NCBI RefSeq assembly: GCF_000020605.1
Contig: NC_012781.1
Location: 3,039,501 to 3,103,500, forward strand
DNA: 64,000 nt
DNA from: Agathobacter rectalis ATCC 33656
Lineage (GTDB): Bacteria > Bacillota > Clostridia > Lachnospirales > Lachnospiraceae
Direction: 5' to 3'
Shown here: one piece after another, positions 16,041 to 24,113 of the stretch
Layout: every line of letters starts with the position of its first letter
Numbering within the stretch: the stretch's first letter is position 1
Notes under the pieces: generated by a model
The model's database searches: none
What the model saw: only the letters and a program-made list of their open reading frames with translations
What the model was told of the DNA's origin: nothing
Made by a program: the position numbers and the translations under genes

Positions 16041-17009
16041 CTATCGTATAATAATATACGCTGTATATGCTGCATACATTAGCAGCATGATGATACCCTC
16101 GCCTCTTTTTATCTCACGCTTTGTCCATGCCATAATCCACACGATGAGTGAAAATACCACAAGCACGATAATATCTATGATATTTTCCTGTATGAATGCT
16201 ATCGGGCTGATGGCTGATGCAATTCCGAGCACCATGAGTATGTTGAAAATACATGAGCCGACTGCATTTCCGAGTGCCATATCGACCTCGTTTTTTCTGG
16301 CTGCGACTATTGATGTCACAAGCTCCGGAAGCGATGTTCCGATAGATACGATGGTCAGTCCGACGAGTGTCTGGCTCATTCCAAGGTCAATCGCTATGCG
16401 GCTTGCACTGTCTACTACGACATCTCCGCCTACTGCGATACCGACAGCTCCGATCAGGATGAAAATCACTGCTTTTGGCATTGAGATAAGCGGTATCTCA
16501 TCGACCTCCTCATCTGATGACTGCCTGTTCTGTTTTAATGTGTGTCTGATAAGGTAGAAAATATATCCTGCAAAGCAGCCGAGCAGTATTATCCCGTCCA
16601 CTCTGCCGAGTGTCATGCCGATTGTTCCCATGACAAGAAGTAAAATGGCACATATCATCGAAAATGGGAAATCCCTTTTTAATGATGCTCCATCCACCAC
16701 TATCGGTGTCATCAAAGCGCACACGCCGATTACTACCATAAGGTTAAATATGTTTGAGCCTGTCACGTTGCTGACTGCAAGCGTATTGTTGTGTGCTATG
16801 GATGCTGCCACACTGACCGCTGTTTCAGGAAGCGAAGTTCCCATCGCAACAATTGTCAGTCCAATGATAAGTGACGGCACCTTGAAGCGCTTTGCCACGC
16901 TTGAGCTGCCCTCCACGAACATGTCTGCGCCCTTTACCAAAAACACAAAGCCCACTATGAGGCAGAGCAGCACCACTATAAACGGTGCATTATTGATGAA
17001 ATTTTCCAT
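16041..17009 (-). CDS. Calcium/sodium antiporter (CaCA superfamily, YrbG type)
   Basis: This 322-residue protein of about ten helices is built as two inverted halves, each with an alpha repeat. The first has Gly-Thr-Ser-Leu-Pro-Glu and Gly-Ser-Asn-Ile-Phe-Asn; the second has Gly-Thr-Ser-Leu-Pro-Glu and Gly-Ser-Cys-Ile-Phe-Asn. These line the ion-binding site of Na+/Ca2+ exchangers. The halves are joined by a cytoplasmic loop around residues 160-172 rich in Ser, Asp and Glu. It probably exports Ca2+ in exchange for Na+ or H+. It is a single gene followed by its own terminator. Confidence 0.93.
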   Translation of the reverse strand: MENFINNAPFIVVLLCLIVGFVFLVKGADMFVEGSSSVAKRFKVPSLIIGLTIVAMGTSLPETAVSVAASIAHNNTLAVSNVTGSNIFNLMVVIGVCALMTPIVVDGASLKRDFPFSMICAILLLVMGTIGMTLGRVDGIILLGCFAGYIFYLIRHTLKQNRQSSDEEVDEIPLISMPKAVIFILIGAVGIAVGGDVVVDSASRIAIDLGMSQTLVGLTIVSIGTSLPELVTSIVAARKNEVDMALGNAVGSCIFNILMVLGIASAISPIAFIQENIIDIIVLVVFSLIVWIMAWTKREIKRGEGIIMLLMYAAYTAYIIIR

Positions 17010-17114
17010 GTTGAATCCTCCATTTTTTTATTTTTGTATTCTATATTATTTCATTTCTTATAGGATCTGAAATGTAATCCCAGCCACAGTTTCTGTCATA
17101 TCATAACACGCTCA

Positions 17115-17702
17115 TTAAAAGCTTATAAACCCCAGGTGCTCAAGCAATATCTTCACACCTATGAGTATGAGAATGATTCCTCCGGCTATCTCTGATTTCT
17201 TTTTATATTTATTGCCGAAAAAGTTTCCGACTATGACTCCGATGATTGAGAGCACGAAGGTTGTAAGTCCGATGATTGCAATAGCCCAGTAGATGTTTAA
17301 GCTGTCATAGGTAAATGCAAACATGATTCCGACTGCAAGCGCATCGATGCTTGTCGCAATTGCAAGCAGAAGCATCTCTCCCTGATTGAGCGCCAGGTCT
17401 TTTTCCACGACAGAGTCATCATCCTTTTCCTTTACTGCCTCATAAACCATCTTTCCACCGATGAATCCCAGCAGAATGAATGCTATCCAGTGGTCAATGC
17501 TTGTGATGTACTTCTCAAAGCGGATGCCCAGCATATAGCCGATAAACGGCATGAGCGCCTGAAATCCTCCGAAATACAGACCGATTGTCAGCGCCTGCTT
17601 TCTGTTTACCTTTGTCATTCCAAGTCCCTTGCAGATGGATACTGCGAAGGCGTCCATTGACAAACCTACTCCTATGAGCAGGATTTCAATAAATAATACC
17701 AT
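17115..17702 (-). CDS. mntP: Manganese efflux pump MntP
   Basis: The open frame extends to 17786, but that upstream part overlaps the leader's terminator hairpin. The ATG at 17702, with GGGAGA upstream, gives a 195-residue protein of normal MntP length. It has six helices in two DUF204 repeats, each with a conserved Asp: Gly-Leu-Ser-Met-Asp-Ala-Phe-Ala-Val-Ser in the first, and Ala-Thr-Ser-Ile-Asp-Ala-Leu-Ala-Val-Gly in the second. MntP exports Mn2+. The leader upstream fits control by manganese. Confidence 0.95.
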   Translation of the reverse strand: MVLFIEILLIGVGLSMDAFAVSICKGLGMTKVNRKQALTIGLYFGGFQALMPFIGYMLGIRFEKYITSIDHWIAFILLGFIGGKMVYEAVKEKDDDSVVEKDLALNQGEMLLLAIATSIDALAVGIMFAFTYDSLNIYWAIAIIGLTTFVLSIIGVIVGNFFGNKYKKKSEIAGGIILILIGVKILLEHLGFISF

Positions 17703-17967
17703 ATTTTTCTCCCTTTTGCCTAGTGTGCGGCGATTAATTTCTCCCGGATAAGCATATGAAAAAATGAGACCCTCGCATGCAGACACGAAACCTTATAAAG
17801 CTATAATTATATGGCTTATATAGCTTTATTGTGTGCTGCATACTTGAGTCTCATTCTTTAATGTTTGCCAGGTCTATTGACCGGTCTGTTGACAAACCAC
17901 GTATATGTAATGATACGCGAACTACTCCCTCAGAGGTAGTGTGTATTTAATTAATCGCCTTTGCTTC
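17703..17967 (-). promoter_or_regulatory. Structured mntP leader, probable yybP-ykoY (Mn2+) riboswitch
   Basis: The 265-base minus-strand leader contains GGGAGUAG (17929-17922), a short hairpin, and a UGGCAA element, all reminiscent of the yybP-ykoY aptamer. A very long hairpin (17855 to 17763) follows, whose outer stem GAAUGAGAC/GUCUCAU is followed by UUUUUU, an intrinsic terminator. Mn2+ riboswitches of this class commonly control mntP, turning it on when Mn2+ is high. The terminator is plain in the sequence. The aptamer identity rests on partial motif matches plus the gene it controls. Confidence 0.7.
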
Positions 17968-17973
17968 TAAAAA

Positions 17974-18002
17974 AATATATCAAATGACATGGGCTGTGTC
18001 AA
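17974..18002 (-). promoter_or_regulatory. Promoter of the mntP leader
   Basis: TTGACA (18002-17997) and TATATT (17979-17974) are 17 bases apart on the minus strand. Transcription should start at about 17967. Confidence 0.8.
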
Positions 18003-18125
18003 TGTATTTTACCGCTAATTTTTGTACGGAATGGCTAACTTTTTAAAATAATCAAAACACCCGGAACATTTTTTACAAAACAAATTTTATACAGACTTAC
18101 ACAACTAATTATTTTAAAATCATGG

Positions 18126-18154
18126 TTGACACGAAAAACAACATGTGATATGTT
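18126..18154 (+). promoter_or_regulatory. Promoter of the padR operon
   Basis: TTGACA (18126-18131) and TATGTT (18149-18154) are separated by 17 bases. They lie about 100 bases before the padR start codon. The space from 18003 to 18125 holds nothing I can assign. Confidence 0.75.
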
Positions 18155-18202
18155 TACTACGACAGACATAGTATGACACTCGTAGTATGTTACTCGTAGT
18201 AT
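18155..18202 (+). promoter_or_regulatory. Operator-like repeats downstream of the padR promoter
   Basis: ACTCGTAGTAT occurs twice as a direct repeat (18178-18188 and 18192-18202, 3-base gap). An inverse copy, TACTACGA, lies at 18155-18162, touching the -10 box. The arrangement over the transcription start suggests autorepression by the PadR protein, as is usual in this family. Confidence 0.65.
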
Positions 18203-18249
18203 TGAATAATTTTAACATGAAATTAAACACTTGATACAGGAGGTGAATA

Positions 18250-18582
18250 ATGCTAAATATAAGCAGCGATGTCATCCGCGGATACAACGATACCATCATA
18301 CTCTACCTGCTCCTCGACAGACCATCCTACGGCTACGAGATTTCAAAGCAGATAAGGCTAATATCCGAGGAAAAATACGTCATAAAAGAAACAACTCTCT
18401 ACTCTGCATTTACCCGCCTTGAGAAAAACGGCTATATCACATCATTCTCTTCGAGCGACAATGCAAGCGGCAAAAGGCGGACCTACTATCAGATTACCGA
18501 TGCCGGCAGAGAATATTACAGGATGAAATGCGAGGAATGGAAACTGACGCTTGATGTAGTAAGCAAATTCATACGATTTTAA
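18250..18582 (+). CDS. PadR-family transcriptional regulator
   Basis: This 110-residue winged-helix protein has the PadR signature: Leu-Leu-Leu-Asp-Arg-Pro-Ser-Tyr-Gly-Tyr-Glu-Ile near residue 20-32, Thr-Leu-Tyr-Ser-Ala-Phe-Thr-Arg-Leu-Glu-Lys-Asn-Gly near 48-60, then a Gly-Lys-Arg-Arg-Thr-Tyr-Tyr wing. It is of the short form, with one dimerisation helix at the end. An AGGAGG site precedes the ATG. It heads an operon with a HAAS membrane protein and a DUF4097 protein, a common combination in Firmicutes that responds to envelope stress or antimicrobials. Repeats at its promoter suggest autoregulation. Confidence 0.93.
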   Translation: MLNISSDVIRGYNDTIILYLLLDRPSYGYEISKQIRLISEEKYVIKETTLYSAFTRLEKNGYITSFSSSDNASGKRRTYYQITDAGREYYRMKCEEWKLTLDVVSKFIRF

Positions 18583-18594
18583 AGGAGACATTTT

Positions 18595-19602
18595 ATGGAA
18601 ACTATAAAGAATTATCTGGAAAATATGTTTTCGCACCTCCCGAATACCCCCGAGGTGCAAAAAGCCAAATATGAACTCTATCAGATGATGGAGGATAAAT
18701 ACAACGAATTAATATCCGAGGGCAAATCTGACAACGAAGCCATAGGCATAGTCATATCAGAGTTTGGAAATCTTGACGAGCTTGCTGACTCACTCGGTAT
18801 CAAGAGCTTCGTGAATCCCAGTCAGGCAATGCCTGCTTCCAAAACACTCTCCCGCGAGACTGCTGTCGCATTCCTCAGGGATTCGGCAAAACAAGCATAT
18901 CTCACAGCGTTTGGAGTGCTGCTTTGCATCCTCGCAAGCCTTGGACCGATATTCAGCGAATGCATTCCGCGTTCACTCGCTTCACCTGACGCATCTGATG
19001 CAATCGGCATTACCTTCCTGTTCCTGTGTGTCGCAGTGGCAGTCGGCTTCTTCATTTTTTCAGGCTCTATCTCATCCAAGTGGAGCTACCTGAAGCAAGA
19101 GCCTTACTGCATAGATTTTGAGACGGCAAACTGGGTCATCGAGCGAAAGGAAAGCTACCGCTCCACACATGCGATGCTTTTAACAGTGGGTATCATGCTC
19201 TGCATACTCTGCGCAGTGCCGGCAATCATAATCAGCTCACTGAACACCAAAAGCACCTTCGCAGACTCACTTTCAGGCGGACTCGTGCTCGTGTTTATAG
19301 CAATCGGTGTATTCATGATAGTATTCACAAACATGAAGAAATCAAGCTTTGACAAGCTTCTTTCCCTGAACGGAGCACAGACTATGGGCGGCAATTTTGC
19401 CAATTCACACGATGGCAAGGTGCACTATGAAAACCCTGTTGTGGCTGCAATCATGTCAGTCTACTGGTCAACTGTCACATGCATCTATCTATGCTGGAGC
19501 TTTATTACCTTTGACTGGGGTATCACATGGATTATCTGGCCAATAGCCGCAATCATCAATTCGCTGGTGGAAAATCTGCTCGGCGATAAACATGGAAATT
19601 AA
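18595..19602 (+). CDS. HAAS/permease-prefix domain membrane protein
   Basis: The first 70 residues of this 335-residue protein form the helical HAAS-type domain (pattern Leu-x-x-Tyr-x-x-Met-Glu-Asp-Lys-Tyr ... Ala-Ile-x-x-Glu-Phe-Gly-Asn). That domain is thought to bind the PadR partner at the membrane. About six transmembrane segments follow, at roughly 108-128, 143-160, 198-218, 228-245, 282-300 and 305-325. It starts 12 bases after padR with an AAGGAGA site. The protein probably senses or controls PadR activity; this is inferred from family context. Confidence 0.8.
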   Translation: METIKNYLENMFSHLPNTPEVQKAKYELYQMMEDKYNELISEGKSDNEAIGIVISEFGNLDELADSLGIKSFVNPSQAMPASKTLSRETAVAFLRDSAKQAYLTAFGVLLCILASLGPIFSECIPRSLASPDASDAIGITFLFLCVAVAVGFFIFSGSISSKWSYLKQEPYCIDFETANWVIERKESYRSTHAMLLTVGIMLCILCAVPAIIISSLNTKSTFADSLSGGLVLVFIAIGVFMIVFTNMKKSSFDKLLSLNGAQTMGGNFANSHDGKVHYENPVVAAIMSVYWSTVTCIYLCWSFITFDWGITWIIWPIAAIINSLVENLLGDKHGN

Positions 19603-19695
19603 CGGAAACCAGGATAGTCAAAAATGTGTGTAGCATATTTTGAATAATCACAAAACAAATTATGCAACAAGATAATTCAGAAATGGAGACAAGTC

Positions 19696-20454
19696 ATGAA
19701 AAAGAATATATATCTAATAATAATTACAATAATTACAGTGGTCTGCATCATCGCCGGGAGTCTCTACCATATCGGTGGCTTTGCCCTAGGCCTGTTTGAC
19801 AATCTGATTCCGCGCTCAGACAAGTCTCTCGGAAACGTATGCACAGAGGAGCTTTCAGTCGATGAATTTTCAAACCTGGTATTTGATACAACCATATCGA
19901 ACATCAACGTTAAAACCGGTGACAGCTATACGGTCTCATACAAATGCAACAAGCGACTGGTTCCAAAGATTAGGAGCACAGGCGATACCCTCACAATATC
20001 CCAAAGCAAAGGAGCCAACTACAGAAGAAGCACCACGAGCGAAATCACTGTTACCATTCCTAAGGGCGCAGCATTGAACAAGCTCTCCTTTGATACAGGC
20101 GTAGGCGAGGTAAACCTTAATTCCCTGACCGCAGCTGATGCTGAATTTGACACCGGCATAGGCGATTTATATGTCACAGACTGCAGCTTCGCCACATGTG
20201 ATGTGGATGGCGGAACCGGCAACCTTAGCTTTGAAAACTGTGCCTTTGACGAAATGGATATCGACGGCGGTACAGGTAACATCACTGTGACATCCTCACA
20301 GTCACTTGACGGCTACATGATGGACCTGGACTCAGGTACAGGCGATATCACAATCAACGGTAATGACTATAATGATGAGTATGAGGTAAATGAGCATGCC
20401 AAAAAGCACCTGGTTATCGACTCGGGGCTTGGGGATATTGAGGTGAGGTATTAG
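19696..20454 (+). CDS. DUF4097 beta-helical surface protein
   Basis: This 252-residue protein has an N-terminal membrane anchor (about residues 5-30). The rest is short beta repeats with Gly-Asp/Gly-Asn turns, such as Thr-Gly-Val-Gly-Glu-Val, Thr-Gly-Ile-Gly-Asp-Leu and Gly-Thr-Gly-Asn-Ile. This is the DUF4097 (putative adhesin, right-handed beta helix) pattern. It should face outward. It follows the HAAS gene by 93 bases and probably shares its transcript. The function is not established; in related operons these proteins accompany PadR regulation of envelope stress. Confidence 0.85.
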   Translation: MKKNIYLIIITIITVVCIIAGSLYHIGGFALGLFDNLIPRSDKSLGNVCTEELSVDEFSNLVFDTTISNINVKTGDSYTVSYKCNKRLVPKIRSTGDTLTISQSKGANYRRSTTSEITVTIPKGAALNKLSFDTGVGEVNLNSLTAADAEFDTGIGDLYVTDCSFATCDVDGGTGNLSFENCAFDEMDIDGGTGNITVTSSQSLDGYMMDLDSGTGDITINGNDYNDEYEVNEHAKKHLVIDSGLGDIEVRY

Positions 20455-20603
20455 TACCATATCATCCGATAATTTCTTAATGTCCTTATTTTTTGAAGAA
20501 CTCTTGATTCTCTCAAACACATTTTTGGATAATTACTTTCCGGATTGTTATCATTTTCCCATAAAAGCTCGATGTCATGCGGATTATATTCTATTTTATT
20601 CAC

Positions 20604-20633
20604 TTGACACAACTTCACGGATTCAGGTAAGAT
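20604..20633 (+). promoter_or_regulatory. Possible promoter before the truncated glycosyltransferase
   Basis: TTGACA (20604-20609) and TAAGAT (20628-20633) are spaced by 18 bases. An IS66-end footprint lies immediately downstream. Confidence 0.5.
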
Positions 20634-20634
20634 T

Positions 20635-20659
20635 TAGCGTTGGAATATTAAGCGCTTAC
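20635..20659 (+). repeat. Solo IS66-type right end (footprint)
   Basis: These 25 bases match 24 of 25 positions of the right end of the IS66 element at 38550-38574, ending in the same GCGCTTAC. No transposase is attached here. It is probably a scar from deletion between IS66 copies, placed between the promoter and start codon of a glycosyltransferase gene. Confidence 0.75.
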
Positions 20660-20680
20660 AAACAAAGAAAGGCCGCCCAC

Positions 20681-21652
20681 ATGAAAATTCTATTCTACCG
20701 ATACAACAGCATCTGCGAGCCGGATGTAATACAGGCATTCAAAGAACTCGGACACAGCGTATGCGAAATCCGTGAAGAAATGACAAATAAAGCCGTCACA
20801 CCGTCCGAATGTGTTCATCTGGTGTCAAACGCACTTGAAAAAACAAACAGCAACATAGTATTTTCCATAAACTTCTATCCTGCAATATCAGAGGTATGCA
20901 ACATATATCACCTTCCTTACGTGTGCTGGATAGTGGACTCCCCGGTGATGGAGCTTTACACCAAATCAATCACCAATCCGTGGAACCGCGTGTTCCTGTT
21001 TGACAACACACTCTATCAGGAATTTGCCCCTCTAAACCAGGACTGCATATATTATCTGCCTCTTGCGACCAATGTAACAGCCAAACAGCAGGTCATAAAA
21101 CAGGCAAAAAAATCAGGCTACGTGATGCCTGATGTCTCAAACTCGGATTCTATTAAGAAGCTTTGTCAATATAAAAGTGATATAGCCTTTATAGGCTCCC
21201 TCTATACAGAGAAAAATCCATACGACAGCCTGCGCAATACCAGCGATTTTTTTAACGGCTACATGGACGGACTTATTGAAGCCCAGCTTAAAGTCTATGG
21301 ATACTACTTTGTGCAGGAAGCACTGACAGAAAACATAATAGAAGAATTCAAACAATGTATGCCAGATTTCTACACACAGCCACAAAGCTCATATATCACA
21401 GACCGCGCCACAATCGCGCAGTACTACATTGGCAATAAAATAGCAGCCGTGGAGAGACAGCGCATGCTTTCTTTGCTGTCCGAAAAATATGATGTAGACC
21501 TCTACACCGGAAGTGATACATCATCTCTTCCGCATATACATAACCGCGGCTTTGCCAAAACACTGACTGAAATGCCAATTATATTTCATGAATCCAAAAT
21601 CAATCTGAATATGACCGCAAAACCAATTCGCACCGGAATACCATACTTATGA
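20681..21652 (+). pseudogene. CgeB/DUF3880-like glycosyltransferase, C-terminally truncated
   Basis: The ATG at 20681 has AAAGG eight bases upstream and gives 323 residues; the longer open frame to 20480 has no support. It begins Met-Lys-Ile-Leu-Phe-Tyr-Arg, like the split gene at 23436, and shares Asn-Phe/Tyr-Pro, Ile-x-Leu-Phe-Asp and Gly-Ser-Leu-Tyr-Thr-Glu. It stops right after Ile-Arg-Thr-Gly-Ile-Pro, where relatives continue with Leu-Arg-Ala-Trp-Asp-Ile-Leu-Gly-Cys-Gly-Gly and about 80 more residues. The missing part includes the acidic nucleotide-sugar-binding segment. Such proteins sit with Maf proteins in flagellin glycosylation islands. It is probably inactive. Confidence 0.75.
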
Positions 21653-21721
21653 AAAAAAGGTGGAGCTGATGCTCGAGAGTCTGTAGATCTGTCATATCAT
21701 AGTGAGCATCCTTTTAAGCAT

Positions 21722-23362
21722 TTAAAAATATAAATTCATTTTATCCCAGGTTGTCCATATCGTGCCTTCTATAAAAGCACATTCTCCTGTATTATAAATT
21801 GTGGTTTCTTTTTCATTTACAATTCGTCTCTGTATCCATTTTCTGTAAATATCAAGGTTCTTGCTTGTAAAAACTTCGCCACCATTGCAACTGGCAACTT
21901 TACGCAAGCCATTAAAATCTTTTATCTGGCGCCCCTCACCTTTTACGTGCGAAATACCTCCTGTGTATGCCAAATCAACACCAACAAAAATTATCTGCTT
22001 TGCACTAAATTTCAGAGCAATATCAAGAGCTGTTGTAGTAACAGAGCCTCCTGTCTCAAAAACAGGTATACCAGCCTCATCTGCTGCTTGTTCCGCTTTA
22101 TCATACCCTTTTTGATATGCTATATATGTTTGTCCAGAATAATTCTCTACAACAGAATTCTCCCCTGTTGATAAAATTATTAAAGGAATATCATCTAAAT
22201 CCAACCCTTTAACCTGTTTATACATATCAGGTTTTGGATCTGTTATAATTATCACATCCGGTCTTATGTCTTCATTTAGAAGAGTCCTTACTGCATGTCC
22301 TGTTGCAAAAATAGTAATTTCCGTTCTATACTCCTTCAATGCATTCAATTGACTGCTGGCAGATGGTCCTGCACCTACAATAACCACGCTTTTGTTTTCA
22401 AATAATGGTTTCAGACTTGTACAATCCGGCAACTTTCTTTTGCTATTTTGGATAAAATTATTATCCAGGTACATTTCTTGTTCTTTCATACTATTAATAG
22501 TAACAAAGAAATCCTCTAAGGTCATTTTTATTTTAGGATTTTCTATAGCCTGTATCGAAGGATAATGTATCACTAATTCATAATTTGTAAAATGATTCAA
22601 TTCATCAATTAGTTTTTTAATATCATCATTATAAATAATCTCTAAACGTTTCTGTTTTAAATATTCGCCCCAATCCAAATACCGCATGGAAAATAAAATC
22701 GTTTCTTTATCATTTTCCAATACTATAACTTTACTATAAGGCTTCTTATCCAATAATTCTCTTACATGATATCCGAGCCCCATTCCATACACTATATAAT
22801 AATCCGCTGTCTGAACATCCTCCATCAGCATCCTTGCTTCATTCTGCGGATCCACACTGCTATGCATATAAAAAACTCTATTATTTACTTTTTGTTGTAA
22901 TGTTATTTGTCCATTTATTGCAATAGATGGAATCAATTTACCACTGCTATTATCTGTTTTGCTATCGTCCTGTAATATGCAATATAAATCATAATCCATC
23001 TGTCTGAGCACCGATAAATTGTGCTGTAAATTATCAGGAATTACTGCATTTCCGTCATTACACAATTCAATTTGTACCTTTTGCAAAAGCGGCAGCAAAT
23101 CTCCATCCAGAATATCCGCCTGCAGAATGTAATCCATATTGTCCTGTGCATTTAATATAGCAAGTAAAATCTCCTGCAGTTCACTTGAACAACTATCATT
23201 TTTTGATAGCAAAAATTCTGTAATATCATCTAAGTTTCGAAGAAAAGCACTTAATTTTGACGTTCCCTCATGATATCTTTGTTTTCTGAAACAAGACACT
23301 ATCTGAGGTATCAGCAAGAGATTTTCTCTATTTGATTCAAATAAATTCGCATTCATATCCAT
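21722..23362 (-). CDS. Maf-type (DUF115) motility-associated glycosyltransferase
   Basis: This 546-residue protein has an N-terminal helical region and a central MptE-like/DUF115 domain at about residues 320-500. That domain has Val-Val-Ile-Val-Gly-Ala-Gly-Pro-Ser-Ala-Ser, then Ile-Ile-Thr-Asp-Pro, Glu-Thr-Gly-Gly-Ser-Val-Thr-Thr-Thr-Ala-Leu-Asp and Gly-Val-Asp-Leu-Ala-Tyr-Thr-Gly-Gly. Maf proteins transfer nonulosonic acids such as pseudaminic acid to flagellin Ser/Thr. It closely resembles the 554-residue protein at 38716-40380. It is divergent from the split glycosyltransferase 73 bases away. Substrate assignment is by family and context. Confidence 0.85.
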   Translation of the reverse strand: MDMNANLFESNRENLLLIPQIVSCFRKQRYHEGTSKLSAFLRNLDDITEFLLSKNDSCSSELQEILLAILNAQDNMDYILQADILDGDLLPLLQKVQIELCNDGNAVIPDNLQHNLSVLRQMDYDLYCILQDDSKTDNSSGKLIPSIAINGQITLQQKVNNRVFYMHSSVDPQNEARMLMEDVQTADYYIVYGMGLGYHVRELLDKKPYSKVIVLENDKETILFSMRYLDWGEYLKQKRLEIIYNDDIKKLIDELNHFTNYELVIHYPSIQAIENPKIKMTLEDFFVTINSMKEQEMYLDNNFIQNSKRKLPDCTSLKPLFENKSVVIVGAGPSASSQLNALKEYRTEITIFATGHAVRTLLNEDIRPDVIIITDPKPDMYKQVKGLDLDDIPLIILSTGENSVVENYSGQTYIAYQKGYDKAEQAADEAGIPVFETGGSVTTTALDIALKFSAKQIIFVGVDLAYTGGISHVKGEGRQIKDFNGLRKVASCNGGEVFTSKNLDIYRKWIQRRIVNEKETTIYNTGECAFIEGTIWTTWDKMNLYF

Positions 23363-23435
23363 TACCTTTTTCTTGTTTATAATTATATTTTCGGATATAA
23401 TTTATATAAATTCAAGCATTAACAGGAGATTTATT

Positions 23436-23929
23436 ATGAAAATATTGTTTTTAGAATGGAAAAGTTATTGCGTGCCAGATATGATAGAAGCCCTGGAAAC
23501 AGCTGGTCACTATGTCACACTAATAACCTGTAAAGAAATGACAGACAGATATAATACAGAATTCGAAAAAATCTTTAATTCATACATAGAACAAGTCTCT
23601 TATGATGCTGTATTTACATTTAACTATTTTCCCATTGTTTCTAAAATGTGTAATAAACTTAATTTACTATATATTTCATGGGTATACGATAATCCTTTGG
23701 TGACTCTTTTCTCATGTACCGTTATAAATAAGTGCAATAGAATTTTTCTTTTTGATCGTAATTCATATGAATATTTTCACAATGCTGGAATTGAAACTGT
23801 TTTTTATCTTCCACTGTGTGCTAATCCTCAAAGACTCTGTTCTTATACAACCGACCCGTCTCCGATAAATGATATTTCTTTTGTCGGCTCATTATATACA
23901 GAACCAAAACAGAGACTTTATGACCGAAT
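23436..23929 (+). pseudogene. CgeB/DUF3880-like glycosyltransferase, 5' part of gene split by IS21
   Basis: ATG 23436 follows AGGAG by seven bases. The frame encodes the DUF3880-like N-terminal domain (Met-Lys-Ile-Leu-Phe-Leu-Glu-Trp-Lys-Ser, later Asn-Arg-Ile-Phe-Leu-Phe-Asp-Arg and Phe-Val-Gly-Ser-Leu-Tyr-Thr-Glu). At Tyr-Asp-Arg it runs into the IS21 element and stops 13 bases later at 23951. Removing 23930-26506 plus one GAAT copy restores Asp-Arg-Ile-Phe-Lys-Tyr-Ser-Lys-Gly in frame with the 3' part at 26511. The break is thus a simple insertion, reversible in principle. Confidence 0.88.
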
Positions 23930-24113
23930 CGACGGTATTGATGAATACTGAATAATCCGAGGTGAAATCCATCACCTGTCCGGTGTATGGAAATCGCAGT
24001 TCCACTTTATCGGAAATCGCGATTCCGTTAAAAAGGAAATCATTTTGTTCCCAAATCCTTATAATGAAGATATGCACCCTATGGTGTAAATTCATTACAA
24101 GGAGGTCACTATT

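Noticed and set aside
18231-18422. A 63-codon frame overlapping padR
   Set aside because: It is out of frame with the clear PadR protein and contains no family motif.
20480-20680. N-terminal extension of the truncated glycosyltransferase
   Set aside because: The extension includes the promoter and an IS66 end and has no counterpart in the paralogue at 23436.
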